Part shown: positions 1 to 7,326 of the stretch, one piece after another | How positions within the stretch are numbered: position 1 is the stretch's first letter | How the letters are laid out: every line of letters begins with the position of its first letter | Origin: Planctobacterium sp047947135 | Lineage (GTDB): Bacteria > Pseudomonadota > Gammaproteobacteria > Enterobacterales > Alteromonadaceae | Assembly: GCA_047947135.1 (NCBI GenBank) | Contig: CP170457.1 | Span: 2,480,001 to 2,544,000, forward strand | Reading direction: 5' to 3' | DNA: 64,000 bases | Program-made: the position numbers and the translations under genes | The notes under the pieces: model-generated | Told to the model about the DNA's origin: nothing | The model's input: only the letters and a program-made list of their open reading frames with translations | Database searches by the model: none

Positions 1-486
1 GGGCACTCTGAACGACGTGAATATCACACGGAAACAGACGCTGTTGTGGCTGCTAAAGCAAAAGCCGCAATTGCCGAGGGGATAACCCCTATCGTTTGTT
101 TCGGTGAACCGTTGGAAGTGCGAGAGGCAGGTGACCATATTGCCCATGTGGTAAAGCAGGTCAAATATGTCGTTGAATCATTAGCCGATGATGCCAACCA
201 AATGGTCTTAGCTTACGAGCCTATCTGGGCCATTGGTACAGGTAAAACGGCGACACCTGAGCAGGCTCAGGAAGTGCATAGCGAAATTCGTACTATGTTG
301 GCAACACACAACAGCGAATTGGCGGAAAATATACAGATTTTATATGGCGGTAGTGTTAAGGCAGACAATGCCGAACAGCTGTTTTCCAAGCCGGATGTAG
401 ACGGTGGATTAATAGGTGGCGCAAGTTTAAAGCCAGATGATTTTTTGGCGATTTGTACTGCTGCTGAAAAAGTGAGTATTAGTTGA
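1..486 (+). CDS. tpiA: Triose-phosphate isomerase, 3' part
   Basis: Interconverts glyceraldehyde-3-phosphate and dihydroxyacetone phosphate in the cytoplasm. The gene enters from outside the window in frame 1, so the 5' part is missing. The first visible residues are GHSERR, carrying the conserved electrophilic histidine. The catalytic glutamate follows in AYEPIWAIGTGK, then the phosphate-binding loops YGGSVKADNA and GGLIGGASL. About 161 residues are present of the roughly 250 usual in the family. The stop codon TGA overlaps the secG start (TGATG), so the two genes are probably translationally coupled, as in many gammaproteobacteria. An internal ATG at 46 is not the real start, because conserved sequence continues upstream of it. 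Confidence 0.97.
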   Translation, partial: GHSERREYHTETDAVVAAKAKAAIAEGITPIVCFGEPLEVREAGDHIAHVVKQVKYVVESLADDANQMVLAYEPIWAIGTGKTATPEQAQEVHSEIRTMLATHNSELAENIQILYGGSVKADNAEQLFSKPDVDGGLIGGASLKPDDFLAICTAAEKVSIS

Positions 487-890
487 TGTTATACGAAGTA
501 TTGTTAGTTGTTGATTTATTGGTGGCTATTGCGCTTGTTGGTCTTATTCTTGTCCAACAAGGTAAAGGCGCTGATATGGGTGCATCCTTTGGTGGTGGTG
601 GCTCAAATACAGTATTTGGTGCCAGCGGTTCAGGTAATTTCCTGACGCGTACAACTGCCGTTCTGGCGACCATCTTTTTCATCGTCAGCTTGGTATTAGG
701 TAATCTCTCAGCTTCTAAAGAAGCACCGCTGAACGAGTTTGAAGGGTTGGAAGTACCCGTTGCCGAAGCTGAAGTTGTGCCGGGCGATAGTGACGTACCT
801 GCATTGGCGACAGAAAATACCGGTAGCGATGTACCAGCAGCCACTGAAGAAGAGCCTAAGCAAGACAGTACATCTGGTGATGATCAGTAA
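486..890 (+). CDS. secG: Preprotein translocase subunit SecG
   Basis: Small inner-membrane subunit of SecYEG that assists protein export. Two hydrophobic helices are visible, at about residues 2-23 and 53-74. They are separated by the glycine-rich loop around GASFGGGGSNTVFG typical of SecG. An acidic, low-complexity tail of about 55 residues follows, as in many SecG proteins. I take the ATG at 486, which overlaps the tpiA stop, rather than the TTG one codon upstream. The order tpiA-secG-tRNA-Leu is classic in gammaproteobacteria. Confidence 0.95.
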   Translation: MLYEVLLVVDLLVAIALVGLILVQQGKGADMGASFGGGGSNTVFGASGSGNFLTRTTAVLATIFFIVSLVLGNLSASKEAPLNEFEGLEVPVAEAEVVPGDSDVPALATENTGSDVPAATEEEPKQDSTSGDDQ

Positions 891-2514
891 CACACTGTTT
901 AATTAAAAATTCGCGGAAGTGGTGGAATTGGTAGACACGCCATCTTGAGGGGGTGGTGAGCATAGCTCGTGCGGGTTCAAGTCCCGCCTTCCGCACCAAA
1001 TCATAGTTACCGTTACTCAATTGGCCTAGAAGCCTGAATGGCTGGGCGATTGGGGCGGTTCGAAAACCCTTTTTTAGGTCATACGGCAACCTCTCTGTAA
1101 ATGCTAGTTTCAGTACAGTTCTCTTCTTGGTCAACTCGTCTGCAAGCCATAGTTTATGCGGGTTCGCAAAAAATCCCATTGCGGTTCGAAAGGTTGAATC
1201 GAAATCTAACATAGGTTTGCCACAATTCTTGATTTTTTCATCCAATTCAATTTTCTTACGCTCAAGCTCTTGAATGGATGTTTCATAAGTTCGTATCAAT
1301 GTTGGACTTTCCGTGTTTAAAACACGGTTAACCAGCTTCTCAATTTTTGATTCAAGCTCTTCTCGTGTTTCTAGCGTTGAGGAGTGGTTTAACTGTTGAT
1401 GACTTCTACGCTTATCCCAAATGATTTTTAGGCTATTCAGCGCTAACTCAAAGACGTCTTTCGAGGGTTTAAGGGTTATCAACATTTTCTCAAACTCGCT
1501 TTCTACTTTTTCAGCACGAACAGATTTTCCGTATTGGGAACACCCTTTGCGGTGGCAGTGATAATAAGCGTAATATTGTGAGCGTCCTTTACTTTTTGCT
1601 GATGTTAGCGGTTCTCCGCATCCAGTGCAGGTAATAAAGCCTCGCAATGGGAATTCCAGTTTTAAATCTTTGCGCGTTGGCGCTTTTGCCTGACCATTTA
1701 GCCGTTGTTGTATTGCCAGATACGTTTCATAAGATATTAATGGCTCATGTTTACCTTGCACCATATTAATGCCGCGTTCTGGAAAGTGGATATAACCTGC
1801 ATATATCACATTATCGAGTAATCGCTTTATACGCTGGTAAGCGATTTGACCGTTCTTTCCTTTTGGAAAACAGTCTTGCTTATCTAAAAAGGCCTTCACT
1901 TCTGTTTGCGTTTCAAAGCGACCACATGCAAAAGATTCCAATGTATGCTGGACTATGGTCGCAGTAGGCTCATCTCTGACCAATAACTTTCCATGACCTG
2001 AAATATTTTGATATTTGTATCCTGCTGCGGGAATACTTGCTACACAGTAACCTTGCATTAGCCGTGCATTTGTACGGTTAATGCTTTGTTCACGGTTTTT
2101 ATCTCTGAAATGTTGGGAAACTGAGGCCATAAGGTTTTCAACCAAGACTTCATCAGGTGAAGAGCCAAACTCAATGGACGGTGACATCAATTTGCCGCCT
2201 GCTGCTTCAATCGTTGTTCTAAGCTCTATATGTGCTTGCAGGCCACGCGCCAGACGTGAAATATCGTCAACGATTACTGCGGTATACTCGGAGCGCGATT
2301 TGAGAAATTCCAGCAACGATTTCATGCCAGCGCGCTCTACAAGTGAGCCTGAAACGCCTTCATCATAAAACACCTGTATTACATCCAAACCCTTATGCTG
2401 AGCGAACTGCTCGCAGCGTACTTGCTGGGAAGATAAGCCGCTACCTTCTGTCATCTGTTTGACAGAAGAGACCCGCGCATAGATAACGGCATTGGCAGGT
2501 TGTTTATCCTTCAT
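856..2514 (-). CDS. Large serine recombinase (island integrase)
   Basis: Site-specific recombinase of the large serine family, probably the integrase/excisionase of the island. The N-terminal resolvase domain has the nucleophile motif YARVS (Ser16) and IVDDISRLAR near residue 81. A recombinase domain follows at about 150-270. A zinc ribbon (CTGC at 296-299, C320 and C325) and a coiled-coil region at about 355-430 come next. The last roughly 47 codons lie inside and beyond the antisense strand of tRNA-Leu (peptide KAGLEPAR), so the C-terminus depends on the integration site. The free circular form could encode a different tail. ATG at 2514 is preceded by GGAGGTAAGAC, a strong ribosome-binding site. 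Confidence 0.9.
   Translation of the reverse strand: MKDKQPANAVIYARVSSVKQMTEGSGLSSQQVRCEQFAQHKGLDVIQVFYDEGVSGSLVERAGMKSLLEFLKSRSEYTAVIVDDISRLARGLQAHIELRTTIEAAGGKLMSPSIEFGSSPDEVLVENLMASVSQHFRDKNREQSINRTNARLMQGYCVASIPAAGYKYQNISGHGKLLVRDEPTATIVQHTLESFACGRFETQTEVKAFLDKQDCFPKGKNGQIAYQRIKRLLDNVIYAGYIHFPERGINMVQGKHEPLISYETYLAIQQRLNGQAKAPTRKDLKLEFPLRGFITCTGCGEPLTSAKSKGRSQYYAYYHCHRKGCSQYGKSVRAEKVESEFEKMLITLKPSKDVFELALNSLKIIWDKRRSHQQLNHSSTLETREELESKIEKLVNRVLNTESPTLIRTYETSIQELERKKIELDEKIKNCGKPMLDFDSTFRTAMGFFANPHKLWLADELTKKRTVLKLAFTERLPYDLKKGFRTAPIAQPFRLLGQLSNGNYDLVRKAGLEPARAMLTTPSRWRVYQFHHFREFLIKQCVTDHHQMYCLA
913..998 (+). tRNA. tRNA-Leu (anticodon GAG)
   Basis: A full cloverleaf can be drawn. The 7-bp acceptor GCGGAAG pairs with CTTCCGC. 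The D-arm contains TGGTAGACACGC. The anticodon stem CCATC/GGTGG holds the loop TTGAGGG, giving anticodon GAG. There is a long class II variable arm, then a T-arm with GGTTCAAGTCC. CCA is encoded in the DNA (996-998). It closely resembles the E. coli tRNA-Leu(GAG) and lies directly after secG. Its 3' end is the left boundary of a mobile island. Confidence 0.97.
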
Positions 2515-2528
2515 GTCTTACCTCCTGA

Positions 2529-2762
2529 TTATTTAGATTTTTCGTAAGCACTACTATTTATTTTTGAGTCATGATTGTGACTCTGTAAATGATCGGGTTC
2601 AAGTTGTTCACAGGTTAATTGTACTGGATGTAACCCTAACGCCTCATCTACGAAGGATTCCATTAATCCCCAGACGGTTTTAACGATTTCTATTCGCTGT
2701 GCTTTTGATAAATTCATTTTATCGGTATAGGGAAGTAATTTTTCTAATTCATCAGGTGACAT
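2529..2762 (-). CDS. Small hypothetical protein of the mobilization module
   Basis: A 77-residue soluble protein that I do not recognise. It has a helical N-terminal half (MSPDELEKLLPYTDKMNLSK) and a polar C-terminus. It lies 9 bp downstream of the relaxase gene and 14 bp upstream of the recombinase gene on the same strand, with AGGAGGTTTT before the ATG. It is therefore almost certainly co-transcribed with both. A role as a relaxosome or recombination accessory factor is an inference from position only. Confidence 0.6.
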   Translation of the reverse strand: MSPDELEKLLPYTDKMNLSKAQRIEIVKTVWGLMESFVDEALGLHPVQLTCEQLEPDHLQSHNHDSKINSSAYEKSK

Positions 2763-2771
2763 TAAAACCTC

Positions 2772-4034
2772 CTATAGTCCGAGTGTATTGCGGTTACGTT
2801 GTTGATTACGGATCTGTGCCAGCAATTCAGGATTGATGTCTTTGGACATGTCATCGCTTAATTGCTGAATATCCCGTTGATGTTTTTCGCGTAGCTCTCT
2901 TAGCTGCTGTTGCAGCTTTTGGCGTTCTTCAAGCTGACGTAAAATCAATGCTTCTTTTTCTTTTCTGTCACGCTGCATAGCGGCTTTGGTTTCGAGTTCG
3001 TTTTGTTTTCGCTGTTTGCTGGATTTTCCTGTCAGAAAATCCCATAGACCCAAAAAACCTTTACGAATTTTGCTTTGACGTGCCTGTCGTTCAATATTGG
3101 CTCTGTGATTGTGTTCAGTTTTTAGTGTTGCACGAGCTTGGCTATGGGCTTTTTGCAGTTCACTGCGCTTGCCTTTTAATGGCGTTATATTGAATTCGTG
3201 CTTGATGCTCAGTTCTTTCGTAAATTTTTGATGTAATTCATGGTATTGATCAGCAATCATGATGTGCGTTTCTTCCACCGATGGCAGATCGCTATGATCG
3301 CCTAAGCGAGTTTTTATTTCTTTCGCTTTTATCCCAAGAGAGCGTGATAATGAATAGACTTCACCACGCCAATCCAGCACCACAAAACCACGTCTGTCAC
3401 CTTGCGCAAGGAAGAAACCTTTTTCATTAAGGGCATGACGCAGGGCAAGTTTGCTGTCAGACATTTTCCAGCAAGTTTGAATAGCATGTCGGGTTTCTCG
3501 AGGGTCGATACCGTGACGTTTTGCTTGTTGCCATTCAGCAAGGGAAAAATTAAGTGGGTCGCGCAATAACGGCGAAATAAATCCCTTGGGTAAATCCCAG
3601 CCATGTTCGATAAACAAGTCTTTAGCGATGCCGTTTAGACGTTTTTTAAAATACGGTAATTTGATGGCCTTCATATTGTCACCATCAATACGAGACCAGA
3701 CGCAATGCCCATGGCGGCGACCTTCTTTCTCATGAAAGACAATGGCGCGGGGTTGGTCTTTGATATTCAGTTCATTTTCAATACGAGCAATTGCTTCTTC
3801 AAAATCCTGAATCGATGCTTGTTCCTGTGACGGTGGATTAAGCGATAATGAAAACAAAAACTTGGTGCATTTGGTAGCTCTGGCAACAGCCTGAACTTCC
3901 TGAAAGGCTTCAACAACGTTATCGCTGATAAATCCTTTTAGCTCATGAACGGTGACATGCTCATTATCTGCTGAATTGAGCAGATGCAATGCCAGTTGTT
4001 TTGCACCACTGCGCTGTGAGGCTTTTAAGATCAT
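2772..4034 (-). CDS. Relaxase / mobilization nuclease (VirD2-like, PF03432 type)
   Basis: Would nick oriT and pilot single-stranded DNA in conjugation. The metal-binding histidine motif is clear: FHEKEGRRHGH at about residues 100-110, followed by CVWSRID. The N-terminus (MILKASQRSGAKQLALHLLN and VHELKGFISDN) is characteristic of a relaxase/mobilization-nuclease subfamily found in proteobacterial mobilizable elements. No classic motif I tyrosine is obvious to me. The C-terminal 150 residues are charged and coiled-coil-like, with many K, E, Q and R. The 420-aa length fits that group. The start overlaps the stop of the upstream MobC-like gene by 4 bases, indicating translational coupling. Confidence 0.87.
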   Translation of the reverse strand: MILKASQRSGAKQLALHLLNSADNEHVTVHELKGFISDNVVEAFQEVQAVARATKCTKFLFSLSLNPPSQEQASIQDFEEAIARIENELNIKDQPRAIVFHEKEGRRHGHCVWSRIDGDNMKAIKLPYFKKRLNGIAKDLFIEHGWDLPKGFISPLLRDPLNFSLAEWQQAKRHGIDPRETRHAIQTCWKMSDSKLALRHALNEKGFFLAQGDRRGFVVLDWRGEVYSLSRSLGIKAKEIKTRLGDHSDLPSVEETHIMIADQYHELHQKFTKELSIKHEFNITPLKGKRSELQKAHSQARATLKTEHNHRANIERQARQSKIRKGFLGLWDFLTGKSSKQRKQNELETKAAMQRDRKEKEALILRQLEERQKLQQQLRELREKHQRDIQQLSDDMSKDINPELLAQIRNQQRNRNTLGL

Positions 4035-4354
4035 GCTCTTAACCCCAACGCCTTGATTAACTTACTGCGCATATCCTTGATTTCCCAATAGGACTCATCA
4101 AGTTTTGCCTGCACATCAGGACTATCAATGAATGTCCCTGTATTTAACTCTTTGGCTATCTGATTCAGGTTATTGGCAATTCGGGATTTACCAAGCAATT
4201 GCAATATCTGGGCGGCTTCTGTTGAAGTCATGTCGTGAAATACACGGTAGCGAATCCATCTTGCTTCACTCCAATTCATTGCTTGTGCCTGAGCGCGGAT
4301 ATATTCTCGCTGCTCTTGGGTAAACCGTATTGAATATGGTGGATTGCTATTCAT
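4031..4354 (-). CDS. MobC-like relaxosome accessory protein
   Basis: A 107-residue protein with a ribbon-helix-helix-like N-terminus (YSIRFTQEQREYIRAQAQ). The core IANNLNQIAKELNTG resembles the NLNQIAR-type signature of bacterial mobilisation (MobC) proteins. Such proteins bind oriT and help the relaxase melt the nick region. It is encoded immediately upstream of and overlapping the relaxase gene, which is the usual arrangement. A perfect 11-bp inverted repeat lies about 40 bp upstream of its start and may belong to the origin of transfer or be a terminator. Confidence 0.8.
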   Translation of the reverse strand: MNSNPPYSIRFTQEQREYIRAQAQAMNWSEARWIRYRVFHDMTSTEAAQILQLLGKSRIANNLNQIAKELNTGTFIDSPDVQAKLDESYWEIKDMRSKLIKALGLRA

Positions 4355-4392
4355 AAAATCTCTCGTTTAACTTAACACTGTGAAAAACAGGA

Positions 4393-4418
4393 TGTCGGAC
4401 TGGAAACCCAGTCCGACA
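4393..4418 (-). terminator. Perfect 11-bp hairpin before mobC (terminator or oriT stem)
   Basis: TGTCGGACTGG and CCAGTCCGACA are perfectly complementary with a 4-nt loop. On the minus strand the stem is followed by TCCTGTTTTT. That suits a Rho-independent terminator for the gene ending at 4425. Because it sits directly upstream of mobC and the relaxase gene, an oriT stem is an alternative. Confidence 0.6.
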
Positions 4419-4424
4419 AAGTTG

Positions 4425-4709
4425 TTAATGGCTAATGCCTTTGTCCTGTTGAGGTTGTTCCTTTTGTTGCTTGTTATCGCGCAACGCATCCAAGTCCTCT
4501 TTCGAGGCGCGAGGAATAAGTACAATCCTTTGTGTATGTACAGTTTCCCCAATCAGGCTCTCGGAGCGGTTGCTTTTCCAGACTGCGCCGATGTTGTGTA
4601 AACGGGTATTTCTACCGTCTCCCATTTCCTGAAACACATCGTAGTCAGGCTCACGGCCTTTACCGCGTGCTGGGGTTGCTGATTGTGGGGTCGTGTTTTG
4701 TGTCGTCAT
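4425..4709 (-). CDS. Hypothetical protein of the mobilization region
   Basis: A 94-residue hydrophilic protein that I do not recognise. The N-terminus is low-complexity (Q, T, P, A), the middle contains DYDVFQEMGDGRNTRLHNIG, and the C-terminus is rich in K, Q and E. It has no signal peptide or membrane segment. AGGAGTCAGAT precedes the ATG. It lies on the same strand between the mobC hairpin and another small gene, so it probably belongs to the island's transfer or maintenance genes. Confidence 0.55.
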   Translation of the reverse strand: MTTQNTTPQSATPARGKGREPDYDVFQEMGDGRNTRLHNIGAVWKSNRSESLIGETVHTQRIVLIPRASKEDLDALRDNKQQKEQPQQDKGISH

Positions 4710-4728
4710 ATCTGACTCCTTTTGGTTT

Positions 4729-5155
4729 GGGTTAAAACTTTCAGTGCCTGTTGCGCATTTCAGTGAAGGTATTGCTCAGGTGACAGCTCAAGCTGTTCAG
4801 CCATTTTATGGATCGGTGGCTGTGGCATGGCTTCACAAGGGACAACTTCCAAATCACCTAAAGCTGTCATCAACTCCATTCGACCTTCAAGCTTGCCTTC
4901 CAACCAGCCATTGCCGACTGGAATGCGATACGTTTGCCCTTCGTACTCAATTACCTGATTAACCACATGGGTTGGTTTGCCTTTCAAAGAAACTGCGTTT
5001 TCGGCTTCGTTAAATTCATCTGTAAACATGGTTATCTCCTAACTTTTTGGTTGCGGTTTACTCTTTCATTCAGTCGTTAAAATCGTAAATTAAGTGTTAA
5101 ATATCAGCCCCTTGACGAGCGGCATCCTGATTAAGGATGCAGGGTTAAAACTTTC
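4729..5155. repeat. 14-bp direct repeat flanking the 89-aa gene, plus hairpin
   Basis: GGGTTAAAACTTTC occurs at 4729-4742 and again at 5142-5155, in the same orientation on either side of the gene at 4760-5029. Just before the second copy is the inverted repeat GCATCCT-GATTA-AGGATGC (5122-5140). These could be protein-binding sites, part of oriT, or the trace of a small gene insertion or duplication. Confidence 0.55.
4760..5029 (-). CDS. Hypothetical protein, acidic, 89 aa
   Basis: An unrecognised small acidic protein. It contains a short beta-rich stretch (VIEYEGQTYRIPVGNGWLEGKLEGRMELMTALGDLEVVP) and ends in an amphipathic helix (HKMAEQLELSPEQYLH). AGGAGATAACC precedes the ATG, a good ribosome-binding site. 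It is on the same strand as the mobilization genes, flanked by repeats and a hairpin (5122-5140). Confidence 0.55.
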   Translation of the reverse strand: MFTDEFNEAENAVSLKGKPTHVVNQVIEYEGQTYRIPVGNGWLEGKLEGRMELMTALGDLEVVPCEAMPQPPIHKMAEQLELSPEQYLH

Positions 5156-5159
5156 TTAA

Positions 5160-5432
5160 TCACAACTTTAAATTGCATGCGTTGGTGTGGTTCATGACGT
5201 TAAATTGCGCGCGATGTTGTCCCCGACTGCGAACGTCTTCCAACTCTGCGCGTAATTTTTCTTGTGCATCTGCCAATGACTTTTCACCTGTCTGCAATTG
5301 TTTGAGTTGATAATTAAAATGTGCCTGCTGGGTCTGTTGAACCATCCAGCCTTCTGGTCTAAGCACCAAGGCTGGCTCAGGCGTTTTCAATCTGGAACGC
5401 AAAACGTCCAGTTCATCTCTGGTGACCGTCAC
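5160..5432 (-). CDS. Small hypothetical protein of the transfer block
   Basis: A 90-residue, mostly helical protein rich in Q, E, L and R (QQAHFNYQLKQLQTGEKSLADAQEKLRAELEDVRSRG), probably a coiled coil. I see no signal peptide and do not recognise the family. It starts 9 bp downstream of the VWA-like gene and is likely in the same operon. Function is unknown. Confidence 0.5.
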   Translation of the reverse strand: MTVTRDELDVLRSRLKTPEPALVLRPEGWMVQQTQQAHFNYQLKQLQTGEKSLADAQEKLRAELEDVRSRGQHRAQFNVMNHTNACNLKL

Positions 5433-5441
5433 ATGGGTTAC

Positions 5442-6077
5442 CTATAAAGGCACAGCCGTAAAACGGGCATCAGCATGTTCAAAATACTGCTCCCACGCTT
5501 TGCGCAAACGGGTGGTTTCCTGATCCATACGCCCAGAGCCAATACCAAACATCACCACATCACAGCCATTGATGTTCACGTACTCGCTGGGGACAGGCAG
5601 TGATTGTTTGCCTGACAGCAATAAGTTGGGGTTCACGTATTCGGATGCTTCAATGGCATCACTTAAAATAAGAATTTTCTCTGGTTGCTGGTCACAGTTT
5701 TGTGGGTTGCGATTAAACCAAGCCAGCAAGTTAGTGCTGCCTTGTGGTTTAATTAATTCAGGTAATGACAGCAGATATTTAGCAACCGCCGCTGCTACCT
5801 TTTTCTGGTTATGGCGGCTGACCTGTAGTGTCTGCACCGTCAGATTTTCAGAATCTTGTAATGTGCCAAAGGTCTGTATTGTGACCGTATCACCTTTTTT
5901 CAGGGACTGAACTTCACTAATCACAAACTCAGCGGCACGTTTATTAAAGGCGGTATCAACCAACATCGGGTTGGATTGGCTGACATCAACCAGCACGCTC
6001 AGCTCTTTGGCACTTACTGAAACGGATAAGCTGGCAGCAACGAGGGTGGACAGTAAGGTTGTTTTCAATGCTTTCAT
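5442..6077 (-). CDS. Exported von Willebrand A-like protein
   Basis: A 211-residue protein with a clear signal peptide (residues 1-23, ending VSVSA). A VWA/Rossmann-like fold is suggested by the metal-binding-type motif DVSQSN near residue 31, the hydrophobic strand EKILILSDAIEAS and a second strand DVVMFGIG. It is probably periplasmic. It lies in a run with a membrane protein and the VirD4-like coupling ATPase, so it likely serves DNA transfer or mating-channel docking. Assigning a specific role would be speculation. Confidence 0.65.
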   Translation of the reverse strand: MKALKTTLLSTLVAASLSVSVSAKELSVLVDVSQSNPMLVDTAFNKRAAEFVISEVQSLKKGDTVTIQTFGTLQDSENLTVQTLQVSRHNQKKVAAAVAKYLLSLPELIKPQGSTNLLAWFNRNPQNCDQQPEKILILSDAIEASEYVNPNLLLSGKQSLPVPSEYVNINGCDVVMFGIGSGRMDQETTRLRKAWEQYFEHADARFTAVPL

Positions 6078-6090
6078 ATTGGCTCTCCAG

Positions 6091-7008
6091 TTATTTCATG
6101 TGTTTAAGAATGTCGTCACGGGTAATGGACTGAATAGGCTTAATCGCTTTTTCCAGTGCGGTAATATTGATTTGATTGGGCGGCATCAGACCTGCTGGAC
6201 GCTGAATATATTTTTCTTTGTTCAGCAGGCTCACCGTAGGTGCTAAGCCTTTTTGAATGGTCAGCAACACCTCATCGGCAATTTCGTCACAAATGGCGTT
6301 TTCATCGCGCATCAAAAGGCTGTCTATTTCTTTTTGTAGGGCGTCATGCTCGCGCTTGGCAGCCTGATACTCAGCCATATCATCATTGTCATGCTTGGCT
6401 GCGCTATGAATGGTTGTGGCTTTGTGGAAACTCTGCTCAGCTTGATTAAGGGCATGGTTCGCAACAAAAACCGACACAATGGCAAGTGATCCTATACCCA
6501 CTGAAAACAGCACCCCTGCCAGAGGCGAAAGCACCTCAGACATCCATTGCGCCATGGGTTCATCCGCAGGTGCAGTTAATAAATCGGGTTGCAGGCTAAT
6601 ATCTGCCGAAGACAACATATCGCCTAAGCCGCCGTTATACAGGCTCACAACAATCAAAATGCCTATACCAATCAGATAAACAGGAATTAACACCCCAGCC
6701 AGACGATTGATAAAGGCTATGGCTGGGTGCTGCGCATTCTTTTGAGCCATAAAATGGACTGCCAGCACCAAAATCAGACTGGCTAAAGCCATAATCCACG
6801 GTTTCCAAACCTTATCGTCATCGCCAAATACAAACTCAAAAGTGGCGTAAACAATGTGGGTTTCGAACCCTGTTACCATTAAGGCAACCAATGCATAGGC
6901 TGCAAAGGTGGCGACAATGGCAAACAGTTTTTTTGCCGCAGCCGCGCTTGGTTGGCGTAGCGCCTCCAAGGTCACGGCTACGCCCGAATCAAATATTGAC
7001 TGGTTCAT
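6091..7008 (-). CDS. Polytopic membrane protein of the transfer module
   Basis: A 305-residue protein with about four to five membrane segments between residues 24 and 190 (for example FAIVATFAAYALVALMVTG, IMALASLILVLAVHF and IPVYLIGIGILIVVSLY). A soluble, charged, partly coiled C-terminal region of about 115 residues follows. It sits between the VWA-like exported protein and the small gene next to the coupling ATPase, with spacings of only 1-13 bp. A coupling-protein partner or membrane anchor is the best inference. I do not recognise the family. Confidence 0.65.
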   Translation of the reverse strand: MNQSIFDSGVAVTLEALRQPSAAAAKKLFAIVATFAAYALVALMVTGFETHIVYATFEFVFGDDDKVWKPWIMALASLILVLAVHFMAQKNAQHPAIAFINRLAGVLIPVYLIGIGILIVVSLYNGGLGDMLSSADISLQPDLLTAPADEPMAQWMSEVLSPLAGVLFSVGIGSLAIVSVFVANHALNQAEQSFHKATTIHSAAKHDNDDMAEYQAAKREHDALQKEIDSLLMRDENAICDEIADEVLLTIQKGLAPTVSLLNKEKYIQRPAGLMPPNQINITALEKAIKPIQSITRDDILKHMK

Positions 7009-7009
7009 G

Positions 7010-7297
7010 TTATTCCCCTGTATGTTGTGTAAATGGGTGGTACGGGCTGGTTACGTCATGTAGCGAAGCATTGTCTGCGGCGTAATGATGACGTTGATAC
7101 ATGGCACTGGCGGCTTGTTCAGCGCGGCTCTTGCAGTGCTGCTTTTTTAATTCCAGCTTGCTAAGCATTTCGTTTTGCTCGCGTTGACGTGCTAAACGCA
7201 GGCTTTTTACCAGTGTTAAATCGGGTATTTGATGTGCATTCACGGCAGCCATGATGTGCTTCAATACCGCATTGGTATTCTCGTCAAGTGTCTTCAT
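7010..7297 (-). CDS. Small hypothetical protein next to coupling ATPase
   Basis: A soluble protein of 95 residues, basic and helical (LVKSLRLARQREQNEMLSKLELKKQH), rich in histidine near the C-terminus. I choose the ATG at 7297, which follows CAGGAGAACAACAGT. The ORF can be extended to 7330, where it would overlap the coupling-protein gene. The stop is 1 bp before the membrane-protein gene, so translation is coupled. Function is not recognised. Confidence 0.55.
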   Translation of the reverse strand: MKTLDENTNAVLKHIMAAVNAHQIPDLTLVKSLRLARQREQNEMLSKLELKKQHCKSRAEQAASAMYQRHHYAADNASLHDVTSPYHPFTQHTGE

Positions 7298-7326
7298 ACT
7301 GTTGTTCTCCTGTGTCGAATTTATGC

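Noticed and set aside
479..844. 121-aa ORF antisense to secG
   Set aside because: It is a mirror of the secG coding sequence with no ribosome-binding site or recognisable product.
2081..2368. 95-aa plus-strand ORF within the serine recombinase gene
   Set aside because: Antisense to a well-supported coding region and without recognisable features.
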